From NCBI GenBank assembly GCA_963383645.1, contig OY726560.1, positions 148,811,052 through 148,875,051 of the forward strand: a stretch of 64,000 bases of DNA, written 5' to 3'. The DNA is from Muscardinus avellanarius. Lineage: Eukaryota; Chordata; Mammalia; Rodentia; Gliridae. A program made the position numbers and the translations under genes. Position 1 is the first letter of the stretch; every line of letters begins with the position of its first letter. Below are positions 56,464 to 64,000 of this stretch, piece by piece. The notes beneath the pieces are model-generated. The model saw nothing but the letters and a program-made list of their open reading frames with translations, did not search any database and had not been told where the DNA came from.

Positions 56464-58253
56464 GTACGTACGGCCCGGCGTCCCCCCGCCCGGCCCTCTG
56501 CTGGGCGCCCACTTACCCCGGCGCGGTCCCGGAGCTCTGCGTCCCCCACCCCGGGAAAGTTGGAGAAGGCGCTTGGCAAAAGCAACATTCCCCAAAGACG
56601 CCGCGCCTGGGCTCCGAAGAGCTGCGTGTGGCTTCCTTTTCCTGCTGGTCAGGTCAAAAACTGTGACATTGGCCGATACAGACCCAGAACTTATGTTTCC
56701 TCCTGATAATTTCGGCTTTCCCTTTCAACGCGATGGAAAAAAAAAAAGATTTCTATTAAAGAGAAGCAATTCAGAGTTCAAAATAATGCACTAGAATAAT
56801 CATGCTTTGGGAAAAGGAGGATGATTGGGTGTAACAACTAAAGGGAAAAGTTAGCATCCTTCCCTTAGAAAAAGAAAGTGGCATTTAAATACACTGTATC
56901 CGTGAATGACTTGAGTCGGAAACATCTTGCAGCCTAGGGTAAGAACAATTGCAACAATGTTGGTTTTATCTTTTTTCCCTAATGGATTTGGAAGAACTAA
57001 ATAATTGAAATCGAGGACTCTTCTTAATGATCCCCAGTAACAGAGAAGTATTTTGCATGCTTTTTTCCTAATATCCAAACTTTCACTGAATTAAAAAATT
57101 ATCTTTATTCAACCCTAAGAGGTGGGTCATTTCCTTGCTGGCCATTCACAGGTTTTCTCAGAGCAGGGTTCACACTTTCAGAATGGGGTGTTCAGCTCAG
57201 GAGTAGCAGAGCTGAGCCGCCCGCCCCAGTCCAGGAACAAGGACCTCCGTCTGCCTGAATCTCGCGAATGCTTTATGTTTAAATGTGCCGGAGCTTCTAT
57301 TAGACTCAACAGTTGATTTCCTGGAAGTCTAAGGAATTCTTAAATCTTACACGTTGTATGGAAAGCTGCAGGTTCCCATTCAAGTTTAATAGAGAGGTGG
57401 AATTGGTCTGTTGCAGAATTTCCAATTTGTTATTTCTTGCAGGTTTATTTATTTTTCTAAGATGTGTAGACGCATAATAAAATTTAAGTGTCTGTTTCCT
57501 TGCTTGATTCACTTAAAGGTCCTTTGAGCCTCTCTGAGAAGCTCTGGTTGACCCCAGGTCAACACTAACTTGACTTCAGACTGAATTTTGCTTTTCTAAC
57601 ATATTCTTGTGGAATCAAGCTGAAATAAGAAATCCCACAAAGGACAAGAATGGCTGGTGCCAGTCATCCCTCAGGACAGAGGCTGCCTCTTGGAGGAGAA
57701 AGAACTCCCAAGGCTAAAGGGACTTCATTCTCTCTCATGGGCTAAGCACAGTGAAATTGTCCCAGCACCCTTGGATGGGTGCCCAGCCGGGGTCCTGCTC
57801 CCGGGGCCTCCTATGGCTTTTAATGTGGCCCTAATTTTGCTGGCTTTTGTCCCAGGGTTTCTGTATGATCATCGTCTTCTCGTTTTGCCCTGTCCCAGTC
57901 CCCATCATCCCCAGTTACTTATACAGCATGATGCATGAGAAAAATGCTTCTGAAATCCAGACCGCCAGGCCAACACTCACAGCCCCCACCTCAGGAAGCT
58001 TCCAGAGCATCTTCTCCTATTACGACAACGCCACCATGGTCCTCGGGAATGCCAGCAGAGACCTTCAGGCTGGGCAGCTGCATAAAGCCACCACCACGCA
58101 GCGCACGGTGACCAACACTTCCGCCGCTCCTTCTGACTGTCCCAGTGAGGACAAAGACCTCCTGAATGAAAACGTGCAAGTGGGCCTGCTGTTTGCCTCC
58201 AAAGCCACCGTCCAGCTCCTCACCAACCCTTTCATAGGACTGCTGACCAACAG
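56343..58253 (+). CDS. SLC18A2: SLC18A2 (VMAT2) vesicular monoamine transporter, 5' coding part (partial at window end)
   Basis: Coding exons 56343-56463 and 57899-58253 give the first 158 codons plus two bases. The product is a 12-TM proton/monoamine antiporter of the major facilitator superfamily in synaptic and dense-core vesicle membranes. Seen here: cytosolic N-terminus [18 protein letters not shown]1 ([20 protein letters not shown] and on) with its conserved aspartate D33, then the long luminal loop 1 with several N-glycosylation sequons (NAS, NAT, NAS, NTS), the stretch [25 protein letters not shown], and the start of TM2 ending LLTNR. The intron is GT-AG, phase 1. The next expected exon (starting IGYPIP) was not found before 64000, so the remainder lies downstream. 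Confidence 0.96.
56464..57898 (+). other. SLC18A2: SLC18A2 intron between the first two coding exons
   Basis: 1435 bp, GT-AG, phase 1, with no SINE insertions, unlike the rest of the window. I see no additional exon. Confidence 0.85.
57899..58253 (+). CDS. SLC18A2: SLC18A2 second coding exon
   Basis: Acceptor CTGTCCCAG, donor GTAGGC. It completes V41 and encodes [15 protein letters not shown]..., the glycosylated luminal loop and the start of TM2 (...[15 protein letters not shown]), ending in phase 2. The loop differs from human at many positions, as is usual for this region, while the flanking helices are nearly unchanged. Confidence 0.95.
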
Positions 58254-58936
58254 GTAGGCTGGGTGATGCTAGCCAAGGCAGGTGAGCGGGGAAACACAGT
58301 CTCCTTACCCTTATGTCCCTATCCTGTTTCCCATTCCATCCTCCACTCTGTTGTTCAGAAAATATGAAAATGATGGAGAGAGGGGGGGGGATGAATGAGA
58401 ATCAAATCTGTCAAAGTGCTCCCATGGGTTTCTATTGCTTTCCACCCTGATTGTGCACCTGCTTATCAAAAGCTGAGATGGCTCCTTTTAGAAACAGCAG
58501 GGCAAAGGATGTTGTAGCTGCCCCGGTGGGGAATGTGGGGAGAGGCTGGATCTGCTGGGGAACGGAAAGCTGAGGTCCGGGGCCACCGTCTTTCCCTTCT
58601 GCTGGTTACTGAACTGTATCCAGGTACACAAAGGGTGGGAAACTGAGGCTCTTGTTTGGAGAATCCATTAACCTGGATGTCTTGGATAGTTTGGGACCTT
58701 CACTATTTGGAATAATTATTCACTTCCCCTTGCTGGTGGTCATCCAGCGAGCATTTGTTCTTGTTCAGCTGAGATGGCCCAGTTCTGGCTGGTACATGGA
58801 GGCCCAGAGCTCCGGACATGGGAGGCTATGGGCATCTCCAAAGGCATCTGCTGCCCAGAGTGGAATAGGTAGCAATAGGCAGAGCCTGTAAGGCTCTATG
58901 TAGCCCACAGGCAGAAATGCAAAAATGGTAGACAGA

Positions 58937-59155
58937 GCCAGGCGTGGTGGCACACGCTTGTCATCCCAGCATTTGGGAGGCAGAGATAGGAGGATCACAA
59001 TTCACAGAAGCCTCAGCTACTTAGTGAGGCTCTTTGCAACTTAGTGAGACCTTGTTTCAAAATAAAGAATAAAAAAATAGGGCAGGGGGTATAGCTTGGA
59101 GGTCAAATGCCCCTGGGTTCCACCCCCAACCTACAAACAAAACAAAATAAAACAA
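58937..59155 (+). mobile_element. B1-dID type SINE
   Basis: GCCAGGCGTGGTGGCACACGC ... GGGGTATAGCTTGGAGGTCAAATG ... CCTACAAACAAAAC. Confidence 0.88.
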
Positions 59156-59462
59156 AAGACAGTGTGCAATGTCCTTTCAGCCAGGTGCAGCACTATAGCA
59201 GAGACAAAGGCCAGAGTTGGAGAAGTAAGAGCAGATGATGTGGGCTAAGGAGGGAGGGGAGAGGGAGGTCCTCCTGGGCAAGGCTGTGAGGCCCTAGGTG
59301 TTAGGTCAGGTCAGAAGCAGTGGGGGTTATCATGGGGATCGGTGGCAATCTATTTGAGATCTCAAAGCCAAATCGAAGGGTGAGCGAGCATTGCAGCAGA
59401 GATGGGGCACAAGGGATGGCTATATGATTTGTGGAGCCCAGCACCAAATGAAAATGTGGGTC

Positions 59463-59650
59463 CCAGCCAGATGTGATGATGGCACACTCCTACAATCCCA
59501 GTACTTGGGAGGCTGAGACAGGAGGATCACAGGTTTGAGGTCAGTCTTAGCAACTTCATAAGGCCCTATTTCAAAATGGAAAATAAAGTAGGGCTGGGGT
59601 ATATTTCAAAGGTTGAATGCCCCTGGGTTCAATCCCCAGTGCCAAAGAGG
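59463..59650 (+). mobile_element. B1-dID type SINE
   Basis: AGCCAGATGTGATGATGGCAC ... GGTTCAATCCCCAGTGCC. Confidence 0.85.
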
Positions 59651-60191
59651 GGGTGGAGGGAAAGAAAATAGGGGCCTCCTGTTAGGAAGTGTTTCAAGAT
59701 GACACAGTAGCGCTATACTTAGGGCTACTAACATTCCCACCCAAGTACCTAACGGGCATCGTTACAATAATGGGCTTTGGGCCAGCGGCAAGCAGAAGCC
59801 CTTCTGAGAGTGGGGCCCTGTGCTTCTCTGGGGTTGGAGATCTGTGAGCTGTGGAGGGCTGGGGGTGGTGGCAGGGGCTCAGGGAGGGCATGACAGATCT
59901 CACCATCCCCTGGTACCTGTTGTCCCTGGATGCACGAGGTTGCTGCTGACGCACTTATGGCGAGGCAGAGGAGCACATTTCCAGCTGCAGTTGGATTTCT
60001 GGACTGAGCAGTGCAATTGAATCCATGTTAACAGTCCGAGACCATCACTTGCCCTCCAGTCTGCACAGGGCAGTATTATAAGGCTGCCCCATAGAAGATA
60101 CTAAACAAATTAACTCTGCAACAGACTGATGGTGAGCCCGCCACGAAGCAGCGTCACGGAGATATCATTCTGCTGGTCCTCTCTTCTCCAG

Positions 60192-60219
60192 GAAAAAAAA
60201 AAAAAAAAAAAAAAAAAAA
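60192..60219 (+). repeat. Poly(A) run
   Basis: 28 A's, not followed by a recognised SINE. Confidence 0.9.
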
Positions 60220-60258
60220 CAAAAGAACATAAAACCAGACCTCAAGGGTTACAGGATT

Positions 60259-60259
60259 T

Positions 60260-60298
<39 letters not shown>

Positions 60299-60322
60299 GT
60301 CTGTCTGTCTGTCTGTCTGTCT
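60259..60322 (+). repeat. (TTTC)n then (TGTC)n
   Basis: About ten TTTC units pass into about six TGTC units. Confidence 0.95.
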
Positions 60323-60572
60323 TCTTTCAGATTGAGGACTTCTTAAAAATGCATCTGGTATAATAACAGAAAACCTGGCTGAGGTTTTATATTCTGACAG
60401 AGCAAACAGCTCAAATACCATATGTGAAAATTAGGGGCATTATTGTAATGATGCCGTTAGGCACTTGAGTGGGAATGTTAGTAGCCCTAAGTATAGTAAG
60501 TATTTAGAAGCTCCCTCAAAGGATGTGAATGTTTTAATTTTCCAAAGGCAAATATAAAGCTTTAAAAAAAAA

Positions 60573-60799
60573 ACCTTTTTTTTTTTTTTTTGGTGGTGGT
60601 ACTGCGGGTGGAACCCCAGAGGCCTTCTACCTCTGGGCTATACTCCCAGACCTATTTTCTATTTTATTTGGAAACAGGGTCTCACTAAGTTGCTGAGAGC
60701 CTCACTAAGTAGCTGAGGCTGGTATCGAACACCTGTGCGATCCTCCTGTCTCAGCCTCCCAAGCGCGGGGATTACAAGCGTGCGCCCCCACGCCCGGCA
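60573..60799 (-). mobile_element. B1-dID type SINE, minus strand
   Basis: T-run, GGTACTGCGGGTGGAACCCC ... GCGCCCCCACGCCCGGC. The flank AAAACCT (60570s and 60800) suggests the target duplication. Confidence 0.9.
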
Positions 60800-61804
60800 A
60801 AACCTCATTCTTTTTAAAAAATGCTTTGCCTGTCCCACAGGGAAGAAGCTTGTTTAAAACTTTCCCCTATAAGTATCCCAAATGCTTTGAGGCTACAGCC
60901 ATCCAAGGCTTATGTTTGTGGCTCAAAACAAAAAACTAAAAATAAAATGTCTTCGAAGAAAATCCTAATTTTGTTTTGTGACTTGTGAAATTTAGTCTGT
61001 TCTTATGGCAAGTGATCCATTTTGGAAATTTATCTACAGCAAAACTTTTAACTCCTTACTGGTTTCCTTAGTTACCCAGAAAATTTAAAATCCATCTTCA
61101 ACATCTTGTGCTGCCTGATAACACAGAAATGAAAAGAGATTTTAATATTGATCTAGGTGAAATGATTGGGTGAACTCTGTTGTCCTTACAAAATGCTTGT
61201 GACTTGTCATTCATTTTTATAACATTTTCCAAGCCCTGTAGACATGGATTTGGGGACTAGCAGCTCTTCTGGGCACTCCCCCATTCAGATGGAAACTATT
61301 AGAGAAGGGACAGATTCACACCGTTAGTCTTCACGGCCTGCCTCACAAGCCCTCACTGATAGTGTCTTGATGTCATTGTGGCAGGCGCATCCACAATTAC
61401 CAAGGAGAGGTATGACTCACGTTTTCAGGGCTGTACACAGTGTGTTTAAAACAGCACTTTGAAGTTGGTGAATATATTTCTAATTCAGGAGGCGTTAAAA
61501 ACATCATGTATATCTCATGTTTTCAGTGTGTAAACAAGCGTGCTTAAATGGCATTTTCAAATTGGCTTCCGTATTCCTGAGAGAAGCTGGGCTAGTCTTA
61601 GGAGGAGAAAGTCCTAGGCCAGAGGCCTAACTACAGGGGTCCCAGCAAACAAGGCTGGCCACCTTCCCCTAGAAAACAAACAGAAAAGGTAATCGTGAAA
61701 AGCAGGAAAGGAACTTTTAATCAGCATATATTGGAAAGGCAAAATGCTATCCTGCATATCAGCCCTGGCTTGGGAGTAGCTCATGAGCTTTAAGTTTAAA
61801 GAGA

Positions 61805-62000
61805 GAAGGACAAGGTGGTACACACTCGGAATCCCTGTTCTTGGGAGGCTGAGACAGGAGGATCGCAGGTTAGTGGCCATCCTCAGCAACTTAGCAAGAC
61901 CCTCCACAACTTGGCAGAACCCTGTTTCAAAATAAAATAGAACTGGGGTATAGCTCAGAGATAGACTGTCTCTGAGGTTCAATTCCCAGTACTACAAAAA
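61805..62000 (+). mobile_element. B1-dID type SINE
   Basis: GGACAAGGTGGTACACACTC ... GGGGTATAGCTCAGAGATAG ... TTCAATTCCCAGTACTAC. Confidence 0.85.
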
Positions 62001-62666
62001 GGTAGGGGTATGAATAATTAAGCTGTCTTTGTCAAACTGTGGTCTGGCTGATAATTATTTCCATTCTGGGTCCTTGCAGTGGCTCTGGAGAAGTCCTCGT
62101 TGCTCAGGGGCAAGTTCCACTTGTGGTTGAGGGTGTGCTTCCATCAGACCCATGAACCTGGAAGGGGCTATGGTGGGAACTGTCTCGGTGCCACTCCAGG
62201 GCTCGGGAACAGGCTGCTGAAAAATCTTGCCTGAGTCTTGAAGGGAGAGGAGATGTTAGGAGAATTTAGGGCTGAGGACCTTGTGTGAGTAGCTTGTAGA
62301 GGAGCCGTACTGAAATGATGAGCCTGTCTATGTGAGAGCGTACTCAGAGCGTAAGGTAGCAGAGGAGAGACCGATACAAGAGGAAGGCGGGGTGTCAAGC
62401 TTTATCCTACCTTCAGTAACATCAGGCATCTGGAGGCTTAAGCAGGGAGTGCATACTTTCAGCAAAGGCAGCCTGCGGAAGCCCCTGTTACAAATGTATT
62501 TGCCTATGGCCACAGCGGGATCCTATGGCTCCTTTTCAAGGTGATGTCTGTCACTGTTTCAAGGCTCTCTTCTCCCCCTTTCTGCTATTCCCACCTGCTT
62601 ACTATTATACAGATTTTTTTTTAACTACTAGAAAAAAAGAAAAAAACAGTTTAAAAAATCTGTTAC

Positions 62667-62872
62667 AGCTGGGCGTGGTGGTACACGCTTGTAATCCCCG
62701 TGCTTGGGAGGCTGAGACAGGAGGATCGCGCAGGTTCAAAGCCAGCCTCAGCTATTTAGTGAGGCTCTCAGAAACTCAGTGAGACCCTGTTTCCAAATAA
62801 AATATAAAATGGGTCTGGGAGTATAGCCCAGAGGTAGAAAGCCTCTGGGTTCCACCCCCAGTACCACCGGGG
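62667..62872 (+). mobile_element. B1-dID type SINE
   Basis: AGCTGGGCGTGGTGGTACACGC ... GGAGTATAGCCCAGAGGTAG ... GGTTCCACCCCCAGTACCAC, then a G-run. Confidence 0.9.
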
Positions 62873-63201
62873 TGGGGGGGGGGATCTGTTACTGAGCTCT
62901 TCCTCATTTACTAGGGTCAGTGGGTGATGGTGTACACATAGTGAGTTTTAATCAATGGGCAGGGACTTTGAAAAAAAAATCAGCCTGATTTTTTTGGGAC
63001 CTGGGTCTTTTCCTAGTCCCTGATGTGAGTAGGCCCAGCCTCTTACATCCTTAAAGATATGCTACGAAGGTGCCCAGAGATGGGGTGGTTGGAGCCACTC
63101 CTCTCTGAAGCCCATTACATTAATTTAAAGAGTGCCTGTTTTGAGGTGAGACACCCCACATCACATAGGTGCCACCCCAACCCCTGATCATGATGCTACT
63201 G

Positions 63202-63395
63202 AGCTGGGCATGATGGCACATGCCTGTAATCCCAGCACTTGGGAGGCTGAGGCACAAGGGTCACAGGTTTGAGGCCTCAATAACTTAGCAAGACAATCTT
63301 TCAAAAAACAAACAAATAATTGAAAAGGGCTAGGGATGTAGCTTGGAGGTAGAATGCCTCTGGGCTCAATCTCCAGTATAAAAGAACAACAACAA
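63202..63395 (+). mobile_element. B1-dID type SINE
   Basis: GCTGGGCATGATGGCACATGCC ... GGGATGTAGCTTGGAGGTAG ... GCTCAATCTCCAGTATA. Confidence 0.87.
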
Positions 63396-63725
63396 AAATA
63401 GTAACATCTGAGTGGCTTTGTCCGGTCATACAAAAGGGTAAGCAACCTGTCTGCTGGTTCAAGAACTGGAGTAAGCCACCTCTCTTGCTAGACTCTGAAA
63501 ACACAATGTAAGAATTCTTCAGAGGCATTCAAGTGCTCATTTGGCTACTAATCTGATACAAATTGTTCTTCTTTTGTTTACTTACCCTGTAGTATATTTT
63601 CACTGAAAATATGTAACCAGATAGGGAACAAAGGACCTTTGGTTTTGGCATGCCTGGATGTCACATAAAATAGTACCCTTTCCAATGCTTGAGGCTGCCT
63701 TAATCAACTTCCTCTCTTTTATCTC

Positions 63726-63728
63726 TTT

Positions 63729-63789
<61 letters not shown>

Positions 63790-63899
63790 CCTCCCTCCCT
63801 CTCTTTTTCCCTCTCTCCCTTCCTTCCTCTCTCCCCCTTTCCTCCTTCCCTCTCTCTCCCTCTCTCTCTTTGTGTGTGTATGTGTGTGTATGTGTGTTG

Positions 63900-63931
<32 letters not shown>

Positions 63932-63940
63932 GGTGGTGGT

Positions 63941-63983
<43 letters not shown>

Positions 63984-63984
63984 G
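63726..63984 (+). repeat. Compound microsatellite (TC)n-(TCCC)n-(TG)n-(GTT)n-(GGT)n-(GT)n
   Basis: About 50 TC-rich dinucleotides, CCCT patches, then TG, GTT (8), GGT (8) and GT (about 19) runs. It is followed by GGGATTGAAC, which is the reversed start of an ID half, so another minus-strand SINE continues past the window end. Confidence 0.95.
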
Positions 63985-64000
63985 CTAACGGGATTGAACA

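Larger units (their letters stand above)
55780..56540 (+). promoter_or_regulatory. SLC18A2: SLC18A2 CpG-rich promoter with CRE and GC boxes
   Basis: A CpG-dense block covers the upstream flank and the first coding exon. It holds a perfect palindromic cAMP response element TGACGTCA at 55818-55825, GC boxes at 55801-55809 and about 55857-55866, and no obvious TATA box. A CRE in a TATA-less, GC-rich promoter is known for VMAT2. A possible non-coding exon 1 would end at 55968 (CCCCGAG then GTACTG); its start cannot be fixed from sequence alone. Confidence 0.75.
58254..64000 (+). other. SLC18A2: SLC18A2 intron, incomplete
   Basis: Begins with donor GTAGGC and reaches the window end without the next exon. 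Filled with SINEs and microsatellites, listed separately. Confidence 0.8.

Noticed and set aside
56091..56666. 191-codon frame at the SLC18A2 5' end
   Set aside because: It contains the true first coding exon but runs through the GT donor into intron and begins upstream of the conserved ATG in 5' UTR or intron.

Overview
The window is a piece of a placental mammal nuclear genome, most likely a rodent of the squirrel-related clade (Sciuromorpha). Two genes fix the locus: KCNK18 (TRESK two-pore potassium channel, complete, + strand, three coding exons at 19193-19415, 21102-21230 and 32867-33663) and the 5' part of SLC18A2 (VMAT2 vesicular monoamine transporter, + strand, coding exons at 56343-56463 and 57899-58253, continuing beyond the window). 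KCNK18 followed by SLC18A2 in the same orientation is the usual mammalian order. The rodent call is an inference from dozens of SINEs that fuse a 7SL-derived B1-like half to a tRNA-like ID half (B1-dID type), which I associate with squirrels, mountain beaver and dormice. I cannot name the species.

Layout. 1-8.4 kb is gene-free flank with a solo ERVK-type LTR, an old L1 interrupted by a MaLR LTR, SINEs, and a 2.8-kb composite retrotransposon (4671-7461). That element has a 16-bp perfect target duplication, an A-rich tail, GC-rich repeats at the 5' end, a coding-like island, about sixteen 100-bp VNTR units and a unique G-rich 3' part. In architecture it resembles primate SVA/LAVA elements. About 8.39-14.45 kb and 19.48-29.69 kb are the arms of a large inverted duplication around a 5-kb spacer. 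The spacer holds the KCNK18 promoter and exon 1. The right arm is KCNK18 intron 1, exon 2 and part of intron 2; the left arm is an inverted upstream copy containing a decayed antisense exon 2 (12683-12806). Some arm segments are about 99% identical and others clearly diverged, and each arm has its own later insertions.

29.7-33.7 kb is the rest of KCNK18 intron 2 and the large last exon. 33.7-55.7 kb is intergenic: a second, smaller inverted repeat (36.22-36.75 and 37.70-38.25 kb) whose spacer holds two CTCF-like motifs, MaLR LTRs, an antisense L1, many SINEs and a 525-bp polypyrimidine tract. 55.78-56.54 kb is the CpG-rich SLC18A2 promoter with a perfect CRE, followed by its first coding exon. 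The rest is SLC18A2 intron with SINEs and microsatellites up to the window end.

The two genes have separate roles: TRESK sets resting excitability in sensory neurons, and VMAT2 loads monoamines into synaptic vesicles. Nothing seen suggests joint regulation beyond proximity. Apart from these two genes I support no protein-coding gene; other open frames are in repeats or are shadow frames. All identities were judged by eye.
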